Shown here: in pieces, positions 7,510 through 16,262 of the stretch
Position numbering within the stretch: the stretch's first letter is position 1
Layout of the letters: every line of letters begins with the position of its first letter
From: Parasutterella secunda
Lineage (GTDB): Bacteria; Pseudomonadota; Gammaproteobacteria; Burkholderiales; Burkholderiaceae_F
DNA length: 64,000 nucleotides
NCBI RefSeq assembly: GCF_023336895.1
Contig: NZ_JAMBLT010000002.1
Coordinates: 62,001 to 126,000, forward strand
Direction: 5' to 3'
Program-made: the position numbers and the translations under genes
The notes under the pieces: model-generated
Seen by the model: only the letters and a program-made list of their open reading frames with translations
What the model was told of the DNA's origin: nothing
Database searches by the model: none

Positions 7510-9885
7510 TTACTTGGAGGCAGCCAAACGTCTCCAGGTATCAACCACCGTATCCGGGTTCAAGGAGATAGACTCGATGCCTTCGTCCATGAGCCATTGA
7601 GCCAAATCTTCATGGTCAGAAGGACCTTGGCCGCAGATGCCCACGTACTTGCCGCGAGCACGGCAGGCACGGATTGCCATTGAAAGCAGAACCTTCACCG
7701 CTTCATTGCGTTCGTCAAAGCTTGCTGCCACAAGACCCGAGTCACGGTCCAGACCCAATGTCAACTGAGTCATATCGTTGGAACCGATCGAGAAACCGTC
7801 GAAGTAGTCGAGGAACTTGTCAGCCAAAACAGCGTTAGACGGGATTTCACACATCATGTTGACACGCAAACCGTTTTCACCGCGCTTCAGACCGTTGCGT
7901 TCCATGATTTCAATCGTTTGACGGGCTTCATCGAGCGTACGAACAAACGGCACCATCAATTCAACATTGGTCAAGCCCATCGTATCGCGGACAAACTTCA
8001 TCGCGCGGCATTCCATACGGAAGCATTCGGCAAAGCTGTTGGCGATATAGCGGGAAGCTCCACGGAAACCCAACATCGGATTTTCTTCATCCGGTTCGTA
8101 GCGATCACCACCGATCAACTTACGGTATTCGTTGCTCTTGAAGTCGGACAAGCGAACAATCACCTTCTTCGGCCAGAAGGCAGCAGCAATCGTGGCCACA
8201 CCTTCGGCAATCTTCATTTCGAAGAAATCAACCGGGCTCTTGTAACCGGCGCTCAAACGTTCAACCGCGTCACGCAACTCACCGTCAACGTTCGGATAGT
8301 CGAGAACCACCTTCGGGTGGATACCGATATTGTTGTTGATGATGAATTCCAAACGGGCCAAACCAACGCCCTTGTTGGGGATGGATTGGAATTCAAAAGC
8401 CAATTGCGGATTGCCGACATTCATCATGATCTTCACGGGAATATCAGGCAAGGCACCACGTTTGACTTCTTCAATTTGAACTTCTTGACGACCTTCGTAG
8501 ATCTTACCGGTATCGCCTTCAGCGCAAGAAACGGTCACTTCCATATCTTCGGCCAAGCGTTCAGTTGCATCGCCGCAGCCCACCACAGCCGGAATGCCCA
8601 ATTCACGAGCAATAATGGCTGCGTGGCAGGTACGACCACCGCGGTTGGTCACAATAGCGCTGGCACGCTTCATCACCGGTTCCCAGTTAGGATCGGTCAT
8701 ATCGGTAACCAAAACGTCACCGGCCTGAACACGTTCCATTTCGCTTGCATCTTCAACGATGCGCACCGGACCCAAACCAATCTTTTGACCGATAGCGCGG
8801 CCGGTAACCAACACACGACCCTTGCTCTTTAAGGTAAAGCGTTGTTGAACATCGGCCGTGTTCTGGCGGCTCTTCACCGTTTCTGGACGAGCTTGCAAGA
8901 TGTAGATCTTGCCGTCAATACCATCTTTGCCCCATTCGATATCCATCGGACGGCCATAGTGCTTTTCAATGATCGTGGCAAACTTGGCCAATTCGATCAC
9001 ATCATCGTCCGTGATGGCAAAGTGACGACGGTCTTCAGCGCTCACATCAACCGTGCGAACACTGCGGCCACTCTTGGCATCGGTATCAAATTCCATCTTG
9101 ATCAGTTTGCTGCCTAACGTGCGGCGAATGATCGGGAAATTGCCGGCGGCAAGCATGGGCTTATGAACATAGAATTCATCTGGGTTCACAGCGCCTTGAA
9201 CCACTGTTTCACCTAAACCGTAGCTGGCCGTGATAAAGACCACTTGGTCAAAACCGCTTTCGGTGTCAAGCGTGAACATCACGCCGGCGGCGCCTTTGTC
9301 GGAGCGGCACATGCGTTGCACGCCGGCCGACAAAGCCACTTCAGAGTGCGTAAAGCCCTTGTGGACACGATAGCTGATGGCGCGGTCGTTATAAAGTGAA
9401 GCGAAAACTTCGCGCATGCGGCTTAAAACTTGATCAATACCGACAACGTTCAGATAAGTTTCCTGTTGACCGGCAAAAGATGCATCAGGCAAGTCTTCAG
9501 CGGTCGCAGAAGAACGAACGGCCACGCTGATTTCTTCTTGGCCGTCCTTTAACCATTCGTAGAATTCACGAATTTCCTTTTCCAGCTCTGCGGGGAAGGG
9601 TGCTTCTTCAATCATCTTACGGATTTCTGCACCGGCCTGTGCAAGAGCCTTCACATCTTCAACATTGAGATCTTTGAGTCGATCATTGATGCGTTCTTCG
9701 AGGTTGTTTTCTGTCAGGAACAAGCGGAACGCTTCGGCAGTCGTGGCGAAACCGTCAGGAACTCGAATTCCGGCGCTCGTCAGTTGGCTCAGTAATTCAC
9801 CTAAAGAGGCGTTTTTACCACCAACGCGATCGACGTCGGTCATACGCAGTTGGCTAAACGGAAATACATAACGACCTTGCGGCAT
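7510..9885 (-). CDS. ppsA: Phosphoenolpyruvate synthase (pyruvate, water dikinase)
   Basis: 791 residues, normal length for PpsA. It converts pyruvate, ATP and water to PEP, AMP and phosphate, the entry to gluconeogenesis from pyruvate or amino acids. Domain order is as expected: an ATP-grasp PEP/pyruvate-binding domain (~15-350, with [20 protein letters not shown]), the swivelling phosphohistidine domain with catalytic His in [20 protein letters not shown] (~420), and a C-terminal PEP-utilising TIM barrel with [20 protein letters not shown] and the CGQGPSDH cysteine region. GGGGGAAG precedes ATG 9885. Its regulator ppsR is divergent, 93 bp away. Central to a cell that lives on carboxylates and peptides. 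Confidence 0.97.
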   Translation of the reverse strand: MPQGRYVFPFSQLRMTDVDRVGGKNASLGELLSQLTSAGIRVPDGFATTAEAFRLFLTENNLEERINDRLKDLNVEDVKALAQAGAEIRKMIEEAPFPAELEKEIREFYEWLKDGQEEISVAVRSSATAEDLPDASFAGQQETYLNVVGIDQVLSRMREVFASLYNDRAISYRVHKGFTHSEVALSAGVQRMCRSDKGAAGVMFTLDTESGFDQVVFITASYGLGETVVQGAVNPDEFYVHKPMLAAGNFPIIRRTLGSKLIKMEFDTDAKSGRSVRTVDVSAEDRRHFAITDDDVIELAKFATIIEKHYGRPMDIEWGKDGIDGKIYILQARPETVKSRQNTADVQQRFTLKSKGRVLVTGRAIGQKIGLGPVRIVEDASEMERVQAGDVLVTDMTDPNWEPVMKRASAIVTNRGGRTCHAAIIARELGIPAVVGCGDATERLAEDMEVTVSCAEGDTGKIYEGRQEVQIEEVKRGALPDIPVKIMMNVGNPQLAFEFQSIPNKGVGLARLEFIINNNIGIHPKVVLDYPNVDGELRDAVERLSAGYKSPVDFFEMKIAEGVATIAAAFWPKKVIVRLSDFKSNEYRKLIGGDRYEPDEENPMLGFRGASRYIANSFAECFRMECRAMKFVRDTMGLTNVELMVPFVRTLDEARQTIEIMERNGLKRGENGLRVNMMCEIPSNAVLADKFLDYFDGFSIGSNDMTQLTLGLDRDSGLVAASFDERNEAVKVLLSMAIRACRARGKYVGICGQGPSDHEDLAQWLMDEGIESISLNPDTVVDTWRRLAASK

Positions 9886-9978
9886 TTTCTTCCCCCAAAA
9901 AGGATTGGATTGTTAGAATATCTGAATTGTAGCGACAACCGATTCATTTCGGGTAATTTTTTAATCTCAGGCCCTTTT

Positions 9979-10848
9979 ATGTTCAATACTCTTGAAAAAG
10001 ACGAAACCGCTCATAAAAGCGGAAAGCGCACCGTGTTTATTGTCTCGGACGCCACAGCCATTACCGCTGAAACGCTCGCGCACTCGGTGCTTACCCAATT
10101 TACTGATCTGCAATACGACCAAGTTCGTATCCCATTTATCGACACTCCTGAAAAGGCTGTTCTGGCAGCCCAAAAGATCAATGACGCGTATATCCGCTCA
10201 GGTGTCCGTCCCTTGGTCTTCTCTACCTTTGTCGATGTGAACATCCACAAAACGTTCACAGAAAAATGCCAGGGTTTCAGAATCGAATTTTTCCGCAGTT
10301 TCATTAAAGAAATTGAACAGGAAACGGGTTTGAAATCCGCGCACTCCATGGGCCGAAGCCATGTGATTAAGGATGAAGAACGGTATAACCGTCGTATCGA
10401 AGCCATTAACTATTCACTCGCGCACGATGACGGCCAAATGAACAAAGGCTTAAACGAAGCCGATGTCATTTTGGTCGGTGTGAGCCGTTCAGGTAAAACA
10501 CCAACGAGCCTTTTCTTAGCCATGCAGTTTGGCGTGAAGGCTGCCAACTATCCGCTCATTCCCGAAGATTTTGAACGTGGTGAACTTCCTGAAGTCCTCC
10601 AAGATAAGCGCGATAAGCTTTTCGGACTTTCCATTTCACCGGAACGTCTGTCTCAAATCCGCAACGAGCGTCGTCCGGGCAGCCGTTATGCCTCTTTGGA
10701 AAACTGCCGACAGGAAATTGAAGCGGCGGAAAACATGATGCGCCGAGAAGGAATCAAGTGGCTGAGTTCCACGAGCCGTTCCATTGAAGAAATCTCCGCC
10801 ACCATCATGGCCGAGCTTAACCTTCACAATGCTCATAAAATTGATTAA
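9979..10848 (+). CDS. ppsR: PEP synthase regulatory protein (bifunctional kinase/pyrophosphorylase)
   Basis: 289 residues from ATG 9979. The frame stays open upstream to 9850, but that stretch overlaps the ppsA start, so I use the MFNTLEKDET start. Family DUF299: N-terminal RTVFIVSDATAITAETLAHSVLTQF, and a P-loop-like GVSRSGKTPTSLFLAMQFG near residue 165. It phosphorylates PEP synthase with ADP on a threonine to inactivate it and reactivates it by phosphorolysis (family knowledge). Divergent placement from its target ppsA supports the assignment. The ribosome-binding site is weak. A strong terminator follows. Confidence 0.94.
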   Translation: MFNTLEKDETAHKSGKRTVFIVSDATAITAETLAHSVLTQFTDLQYDQVRIPFIDTPEKAVLAAQKINDAYIRSGVRPLVFSTFVDVNIHKTFTEKCQGFRIEFFRSFIKEIEQETGLKSAHSMGRSHVIKDEERYNRRIEAINYSLAHDDGQMNKGLNEADVILVGVSRSGKTPTSLFLAMQFGVKAANYPLIPEDFERGELPEVLQDKRDKLFGLSISPERLSQIRNERRPGSRYASLENCRQEIEAAENMMRREGIKWLSSTSRSIEEISATIMAELNLHNAHKID

Positions 10849-10863
10849 GGCACACCGATAGCT

Positions 10864-10905
10864 AAAAGAGCACGCCACGAAAACCGTAAAGCGTGCTCTT
10901 TTTTT
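10864..10905. terminator. Bidirectional terminator between ppsR and DUF401 carrier
   Basis: A 12-bp stem (10864-10875 with 10891-10902) is flanked by A and T runs on either side. It lies between convergent genes. Confidence 0.85.
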
Positions 10906-10927
10906 AACTGATAAATTTCTGCTTAAG

Positions 10928-12157
10928 CTAGAACCAACCGGTTCCCCAAGTAAAGTAAGACACCACGATAAAGATGATGGCAAGCGGAATTTGAGCCCAC
11001 AAAACAGGCTTTAAGGTCTTAAAGAAGTCACTCTTAAAGTAATCCACCGTAATGGTCAGACACAAGTGCGTCGGGGTTACCATTTGGCCGGCCACGCCAA
11101 AGACCATGGCTACCCCCACTAAATCGAGGTCACCCATGGAAATACCGGCAACAATCGGCATCATGATCGCAACGTGACCTTGAGAGATGCCCGTGAGCAG
11201 CCCAATAATGAAACTCAAAAAACCAATGATCACAGGAACCGGCAGCGGCGACGATTCAAAAGCGGCAACCAAGAGCGCTAAAACACCCGTGCTTTCCAAA
11301 AGGGCAATGAACAACAAAATGCAGATGACGTTCGCAAACATCTTGTAGTCCAAAGCACCGATGAAAACTTCCTTGACGCTGACATGGCGGTTAAAGAACA
11401 TCAAAAGCGGAATCATGGCCACGACAACGATAATCATGGAAACAGAAGCCTGAAGACCAAAGGCCACCATCAAAACCACGTTGGCAATCACAGGTGTCAG
11501 AGACAGAACAAAGTCCATGTTGTGACGCTTGGCTTCTTCATTGGAAACTTCCGTGCGAGTGGCTACAGTCTGCTTTAATCCCCGAACCATGACAAACCAG
11601 CCGAGAATAAAAGCCACGATGGTAAGCCAACCCAAGTGCACAATCAGATCACCAATTTTGACGCCGGCGATGCCGCAAGCCAAAATCATGCCCGGCACCA
11701 AGGGGCTGGAAAATTCAAAAATATGACGGAACCAGAAATTGATGGCCGCTTTGTCTTCCGGTTTGGCTTCAAAACCTTTTGAAGCTTCTTCCACAATCGG
11801 GGCAGAGAATCTTGCCCCACCAATGGAGGGCAACAGCCCCAAAAAGGCCGGCATCACAGCTAACGTAAACCTGCGACTGGAAAACATCCTTGAAAGAGCC
11901 TCAACCATGCCGGCTAAGCAACCGCTCTTTCTTAATTCAATCTCCAAACAGATCACTAAATAAAGAGCTCCCACCAAGTCGTAACTTCTCGGAGTTGTCG
12001 CCATTTGAACAACAGCGTCTTTGAGTTCTTTGAAAGTCGGATCGGTACACAACCAGATGAAAATACCGCCAACCAAAATAGCGATACCAATAGGTTGGCG
12101 ACGACGCAACAAAAAGAGCGTGATAACCATCGCCAAAGTGATGATGAGGAAAATCAT
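10928..12157 (-). CDS. DUF401 family integral membrane transporter
   Basis: 409 residues with about 10-12 hydrophobic helices from the first residue (MIFLIITLAMVITLFLLRRR). Typical DUF401 motifs are LPSIGGARFSAPIVEEASKG near residue 110 and FRHIFEFSSPLVPGMILACG near 145. A re-entrant-loop-like TGISQGHVAIMMPIVAG and GQMVTPTHLCLTIT lie near the C-terminus. DUF401 belongs to the ion-transporter superfamily of carboxylate and citrate carriers; the substrate is not known and I infer an organic anion. Single gene, closed by a bidirectional terminator; 260 bp of AT-rich divergent promoter space separates it from the autotransporter. Confidence 0.82.
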   Translation of the reverse strand: MIFLIITLAMVITLFLLRRRQPIGIAILVGGIFIWLCTDPTFKELKDAVVQMATTPRSYDLVGALYLVICLEIELRKSGCLAGMVEALSRMFSSRRFTLAVMPAFLGLLPSIGGARFSAPIVEEASKGFEAKPEDKAAINFWFRHIFEFSSPLVPGMILACGIAGVKIGDLIVHLGWLTIVAFILGWFVMVRGLKQTVATRTEVSNEEAKRHNMDFVLSLTPVIANVVLMVAFGLQASVSMIIVVVAMIPLLMFFNRHVSVKEVFIGALDYKMFANVICILLFIALLESTGVLALLVAAFESSPLPVPVIIGFLSFIIGLLTGISQGHVAIMMPIVAGISMGDLDLVGVAMVFGVAGQMVTPTHLCLTITVDYFKSDFFKTLKPVLWAQIPLAIIFIVVSYFTWGTGWF

Positions 12158-12418
12158 AGTCTTTGTTATTGTTAATCATTGAATTTGGAAATAGTACTCG
12201 CTTTTTACGAAAAAACTTTCGCTTTTAACGTAAAGGTGCTACATTCGGCTTGATATATTCTGAAAACACGTCCGCTCTGTCTTTCACCATATCTAAAAAA
12301 GCTATTACCCAATGGCTTGACATTTTCAACCAGTTATATCCTTTTAGCTATTTTTATTAGTGATTAACTCGTTTAAGTGTCTACTTTAATAAATATCATC
12401 CCTTGAAGGAAAATTGAT

Positions 12419-14998
12419 TTGAAAAACACACTCTTATTTAAAGCTCTTCTCGGTATCTGGGGAGCTCTTAGTTTTCAATGTGCAGCAGCTGAGACGACAT
12501 TCATCAATATTGAAGATTCAGAAAAAGATTACATCGTCAAAGTGCGCAACCACGAAGAGCTTCAGCTTAGCGAAAATCTTTCGGGTTACCAATATGAAGT
12601 TGATCTTACTGAGCCAATAGATCACGCGCTTCACTTGTACTTTGCCTATACCAAAGATAAAAATGCTGAAGTTGGCAACAATACTTTGACATGGTTGAAT
12701 GGCAATATCGGTACATCAAAAGATCCGACCGATGTCTATATTTTTGCCGCCTTTTCAGCCGACTCTGATGTCTATAACAACACACTGAATATGGAAGACG
12801 GTGAGTTTTATCCTCAAGCATTATCCGACAGTGACAATGAGGGTGCCGGGAAAATTGCCGCTGCGAAGTCTGACAGCGCCAATATGTATGGCAACAAAGT
12901 CGTCGTTACAGGCGGTGTATTTCACTCCTATACGGAAATCATCGGCGCTTATTCAAATGACCAGTCTGACACAAATCAGGTGGCTTCCTATAATCGTGTC
13001 GTGGTAGAAGGAACCAGTAACTCATTACCATCGTTTGAAAAAGAATCATTGATCGCTCCTAGCTTGTACGGAGCCAAATTACATACCGCCGATGTCCACC
13101 ACAATGGGGTCAAAATTAACTCGTTTGGGAAAAGTTCTTCGACAGAGAATGAGAGCATTTCGGTTTTTCAAAATATCGTAGGTGGGCAAGCGGCCAGTGG
13201 CAATGTTTCAGATAATCGCGTCGAGATTGTTGACAGTCAATTCTATGCGACCAAAATTTTAGGCGGATACCTGGATCTCAGTGATTTTGAAGAAGACCGA
13301 GTATTTAACGCAGATGGTAATGCTGTTTTCATTGACAATTCTGAAATTCATTTCAAGAAAATAGCGACTTCTTTCAATTCAACCGGAAGTATTCACAACG
13401 GCACTATATTAATCTCAAATACAACGCTCCATCCTGATAACGAAGCTTACATTCTGGGTGGAGACTCATGGTTGTCATCCGCTACTGTGAGCGGCAATAC
13501 CATACATCTTATTGATGTAGAAATTGCCGAAGATAGTGAAGGTCCCCTTACAATTTCAGCAGGCGGATCGGACATATTCACGGATGTATCCGTCGTTAAT
13601 AACACGATTATTCTTGAATCCTTATCAGACGATTTTCATAAAAATGACTTAACTAAGGCAATCTTTTTAGGTCACAATACTTTTGGAAAGGCAAACAACA
13701 ATACTTTGGTTGTCCGTAAATGGAAGGGTAATATCGGTGGGCTAGAGCAATTTGACTCCATTGCATTTACTGATTTCAAATGGAAGAATGGGGAAAGTAT
13801 TTTAAATGTATGGGGAGAGACTGATATCTCTTCTGCTTCCTTAAAAATTGATGTAAACAATATCCGTTTTGATGATCGATTAGAAAATCATTTCGGAGAA
13901 CAAATGTCTCTTATTAAAGGTAAGACCGCAATTCAATTCAATCCGTTCTACGACAATGGGCAAGAAGTGGCCATACCCTCAACAATTACTCAAGACTCAA
14001 TCGGCATTATTGAGAATAACCGAGATGAAAAATCTGTCGATTTCAAACTTCAGGGGACAGCGCCCAGTCAACAATTAAAGCTTGTCTCCAATAATCGAAA
14101 CATGAGCCTATTCTTTGTTAACCATGGAGCAGAATTGATTCTGGATAATCTGGATGCAACCGCCCGTGATTATCACTGGGGGTTGAGAACTTTCGCATCC
14201 ATTGACGGCGTTCAAAGTAATTACAGCACACACGGACATATTGATGTTCACGGCTTTACGGCTGCCGCAGGTTGGGCTAATTCACTCATGCTAAACGGCA
14301 ATCCCCTGCTTTTAAACCTTTTTGTAGAAACCGGTAACGGTGACTACACAGAAGAAATGTCCTACCTCAATATTGATAGGCGTTTTAGCGGTGAAGTGAA
14401 ATATTACGGCGCGGGAATCTCCGCGCGAATCAAAAACACGGCCGGATGGTATGCGGAAGGTTCGTTGCGAGCCGGTAAAACCGAAACAGAAATCAACCGA
14501 GGATTGGTTGATGGTAACGGCGTAGCTCACGGCTACGATCTCTCCGGCGACTATTTCGGGGTTCATATTGGCGCCGGTCGCATTATTGATGTCGGAGAAT
14601 GTATGAAAGCCGACCTCTTTATGAAATACTTCTATACCTATCTGCCAAGCGACAGCACGGATATTTTTGCCGACGGCGTCAATAATCAATTTGATTTCGA
14701 CTCTGTCGAAAGCTCTCGCATCCGTGTGGGCGGACGTCTCTATTTCCCGCTTCAGAATTCTTTCTGGGCATATACAGGTTTGGCCTACCAATATGACTTT
14801 ACGCCGGATGTGCACGTTGAAGCGAACGGAGAAAAAATTGCCGATGCTGCCTCGATGCGTGGTTCCATGGGCATCGGATCCTTAGGCCTTAGATACAAAT
14901 CGGAGGATTCTCCCTGGGTTGTTGATTTGAAAATAAGAGGCTATGTCGGCCAACGCGAAGGCATAAGCGGTAAAGCTCAAGTGGAGTACCGCTATTAA
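12419..14998 (+). CDS. Autotransporter outer-membrane beta-barrel protein (type V secretion)
   Basis: 859 residues from TTG 12419; AAGGA about 8 nt upstream and a clean signal peptide (MKNTLLFKALLGIWGALSFQ, cut near CAAA-ETT) support this start. Residues ~25-580 form a passenger of repeated short strands rich in Asn, Ser, Thr and Asp (many N-N-x-hydrophobic turns), consistent with a beta-solenoid adhesin. Residues ~585-859 are an autotransporter beta-domain with alternating aromatic strands (YHWGLRTFASIDGV, YAEGSLRAGKTETEINRG, FWAYTGLAYQYDF), ending in an aromatic residue (EYRY) as barrel assembly requires. No protease triad or RGD is evident. Codon use in the passenger is more AT-rich than in neighbours. 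Likely surface adhesion to host or mucus; the ligand is unknown. Confidence 0.88.
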   Translation: MKNTLLFKALLGIWGALSFQCAAAETTFINIEDSEKDYIVKVRNHEELQLSENLSGYQYEVDLTEPIDHALHLYFAYTKDKNAEVGNNTLTWLNGNIGTSKDPTDVYIFAAFSADSDVYNNTLNMEDGEFYPQALSDSDNEGAGKIAAAKSDSANMYGNKVVVTGGVFHSYTEIIGAYSNDQSDTNQVASYNRVVVEGTSNSLPSFEKESLIAPSLYGAKLHTADVHHNGVKINSFGKSSSTENESISVFQNIVGGQAASGNVSDNRVEIVDSQFYATKILGGYLDLSDFEEDRVFNADGNAVFIDNSEIHFKKIATSFNSTGSIHNGTILISNTTLHPDNEAYILGGDSWLSSATVSGNTIHLIDVEIAEDSEGPLTISAGGSDIFTDVSVVNNTIILESLSDDFHKNDLTKAIFLGHNTFGKANNNTLVVRKWKGNIGGLEQFDSIAFTDFKWKNGESILNVWGETDISSASLKIDVNNIRFDDRLENHFGEQMSLIKGKTAIQFNPFYDNGQEVAIPSTITQDSIGIIENNRDEKSVDFKLQGTAPSQQLKLVSNNRNMSLFFVNHGAELILDNLDATARDYHWGLRTFASIDGVQSNYSTHGHIDVHGFTAAAGWANSLMLNGNPLLLNLFVETGNGDYTEEMSYLNIDRRFSGEVKYYGAGISARIKNTAGWYAEGSLRAGKTETEINRGLVDGNGVAHGYDLSGDYFGVHIGAGRIIDVGECMKADLFMKYFYTYLPSDSTDIFADGVNNQFDFDSVESSRIRVGGRLYFPLQNSFWAYTGLAYQYDFTPDVHVEANGEKIADAASMRGSMGIGSLGLRYKSEDSPWVVDLKIRGYVGQREGISGKAQVEYRY

Positions 14999-15040
14999 TC
15001 AATTTATTGACTGGAGCAAAGAAATTATTAGATAAGAAAA

Positions 15041-15076
15041 AACCTGGGGCTTTTACACCCCAGGTTCTATCTTTTT
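15041..15076 (+). terminator. Intrinsic terminator of the autotransporter gene
   Basis: A 9-bp GC-rich stem (15041-15049 with 15058-15066) is followed by CTATCTTTTT, 43 nt after the stop. Confidence 0.8.
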
Positions 15077-15165
15077 GGTGGCCGGGACGGGAATCGAACC
15101 CGTACGCCGTTTTAATTGGCGGCGGATTTTAAGTCCGCTACGTCTACCAGTTCCGTCACCCGGCC
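15076..15165 (-). tRNA. tRNA-Leu(TAA)
   Basis: The minus strand folds as a class II tRNA. The 7-bp acceptor GGCCGGG pairs with CCCGGCC, followed by discriminator A and an encoded CCA. The anticodon stem GCGGA/TCCGC carries loop CTTAAAA (anticodon TAA). There is a long variable arm and a TTCGATT T-loop. A damaged second copy lies at 15559-15647. Confidence 0.95.
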
Positions 15166-15177
15166 TACCAACCGGTG

Positions 15178-15213
15178 AAAAATAAGCCAACCAAGTGGGG
15201 TCGGCTTATTTTT
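15178..15213 (-). terminator. Terminator inside the tRNA cluster, after tRNA-Gly
   Basis: An 11-bp perfect inverted repeat (15178-15188 with 15203-15213) ends in T5 on the minus strand, between tRNA-Gly and tRNA-Leu. It is also T-rich on the plus strand. Confidence 0.65.
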
Positions 15214-15220
15214 ATTATTC

Positions 15221-15296
15221 TGGAGCGGGAAACGAGTCTCGAACTCGCGACCTCAACCTTGGCAAGGTTGCGCTCTACCAACTGAGCTATTCCCGC
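15221..15296 (-). tRNA. tRNA-Gly(GCC), copy 1
   Basis: 76 nt including the encoded CCA. The acceptor GCGGGAA pairs with TTCCCGC. The anticodon loop in CCTTGCCAAGG reads GCC, and the T-loop is TTCGAGA. Identical to the copy at 15414-15489. Confidence 0.95.
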
Positions 15297-15319
15297 ATTT
15301 CGACTCCCCTACATAAGTT

Positions 15320-15393
15320 TGGAGGCGCGAAGCGGAGTCGAACCGCTCTATACGGATTTGCAATCCGCTGCATAACCGCTTTGCTATCGCGCC
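15320..15393 (-). tRNA. tRNA-Cys(GCA)
   Basis: 74 nt with encoded CCA. The acceptor GGCGCGA pairs with TCGCGCC, discriminator U. The anticodon loop in GGATTGCAAATCC reads GCA. Lies between the two Gly tRNAs. Confidence 0.95.
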
Positions 15394-15413
15394 ATCACAC
15401 TCTAAAAAGAGGA

Positions 15414-15489
15414 TGGAGCGGGAAACGAGTCTCGAACTCGCGACCTCAACCTTGGCAAGGTTGCGCTCTACCAACTGAGCTATTCCCGC
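15414..15489 (-). tRNA. tRNA-Gly(GCC), copy 2
   Basis: 76 nt, base-for-base the same as copy 1 at 15221-15296, with encoded CCA. The flanking sequences differ. Confidence 0.95.
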
Positions 15490-15558
15490 GTCGAAGAAGT
15501 TGTTATTGTAATGATGCGACTTGCCTTGTCAAGAGAAAAGTATAAATTTCCTAAGTTC

Positions 15559-15647
15559 TGGTGTCGGGACGGGAATCGAACCCGTACGCCGTTTTAATTG
15601 GCGGCGGATTTTAAATCAGCTACGTCTACCCGTTGCATCACTCGGGC
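15559..15647 (-). pseudogene. Degenerate tRNA-Leu(TAA) copy
   Basis: The variable arm, T arm and anticodon loop match the intact tRNA-Leu at 15076-15165 almost exactly. The acceptor is broken: the 5' side reads GCCCGAG while the 3' side reads CCCGAC with one base deleted. The anticodon stem has a mismatch (GCTGA against TCCGC), and the D arm is altered (GATGCAACGGG). It sits at the 5' end of the tRNA cluster. Probably non-functional. Confidence 0.75.
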
Positions 15648-15797
15648 TAGCAATAACTACTTCTTACTAAATCTTTTCTGTTGCAAATTTTTGCACTGAC
15701 TTAGGAAGCGCTAAGTTTTCCCTATTTTTGTTCTAAGTTTGCCCCTCTAAACTGCTAGTCAAGAAAAACGAAGATTTAAAACAATAGGAGATACACC

Positions 15798-16187
15798 ATG
15801 TTGAAGAAAGCCACATTAGCCGCCGCCCTATGTGCGTTAGCCGTTCCGTTTGCAGCGCTTGCTGCCGGCCCGAGCGGTTTTGGAGCTCAGGAACGCCCCG
15901 GTGCCCCGCAAGGCTTTACCCTTCAGAAGATGGATTCCATTGCACAATTGAAAAAAGAAGCTCATGACGATCAGCTCGTCACTTTACAAGGTCGCTTCAC
16001 CAAACAATTGAGCAAAGAAAAATTTGAGTTTACCGACGTTAAGGGAGACAAGATTGTCGCTGAACTCGATGATGACCAAAACTGGTCTCAAGTACACAAA
16101 GACGCATTGATGGAAATCGTGGCGGAAGTGGACAAAGACTTTGTCTCAATCGAATTGGATGTGATTGACGCCAAGCGTCTTCAATAA
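15798..16187 (+). CDS. ygiW: YgiW/YdeI-type periplasmic OB-fold stress protein
   Basis: 129 residues with a Sec signal peptide (MLKKATLAAALCALAVPFAA, cut after ALAA). The mature part has the BOF/OB-fold pattern of YgiW: a helix SIAQLKKEAHDDQLVTLQGRF, then strands with KFEFTDVKGDKIVAELDDD, NWSQVHKDALMEIVAEVDKD and a closing SIELDVIDAKRL. Family members are small periplasmic proteins induced by oxidative, acid or metal stress and may bind small ligands. AGGAG lies 8 nt before ATG. Monocistronic, with terminator 16217-16242. Confidence 0.88.
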   Translation: MLKKATLAAALCALAVPFAALAAGPSGFGAQERPGAPQGFTLQKMDSIAQLKKEAHDDQLVTLQGRFTKQLSKEKFEFTDVKGDKIVAELDDDQNWSQVHKDALMEIVAEVDKDFVSIELDVIDAKRLQ

Positions 16188-16216
16188 TAGCCTCACCCAA
16201 GGCGACAGCAGCTAAC

Positions 16217-16242
16217 AGAAAAGGCCCGAAAGGGCCTTTTCT
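16217..16242. terminator. Bidirectional terminator between ygiW and nhaC
   Basis: An 11-bp stem with a GAAA tetraloop (16217-16227 with 16232-16242), A/T-flanked on both sides, between convergent genes. Confidence 0.85.
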
Positions 16243-16262
16243 GCATTAGCAAAACTTCCGTA

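Noticed and set aside
7918-8832. 304-codon open frame antisense to ppsA
   Set aside because: Shadow of ppsA's biased codons; His/Thr/Asn-rich translation with no known motif.
12317-12350. Promoter for the autotransporter based on a perfect TTGACA at 12317-12322
   Set aside because: No acceptable -10 hexamer lies 16-18 nt downstream, so it was not called.
15195-15545. 116-codon open frame across the tRNA cluster
   Set aside because: It is the reverse strand of two tRNA-Gly genes and tRNA-Cys, so it is not a gene.
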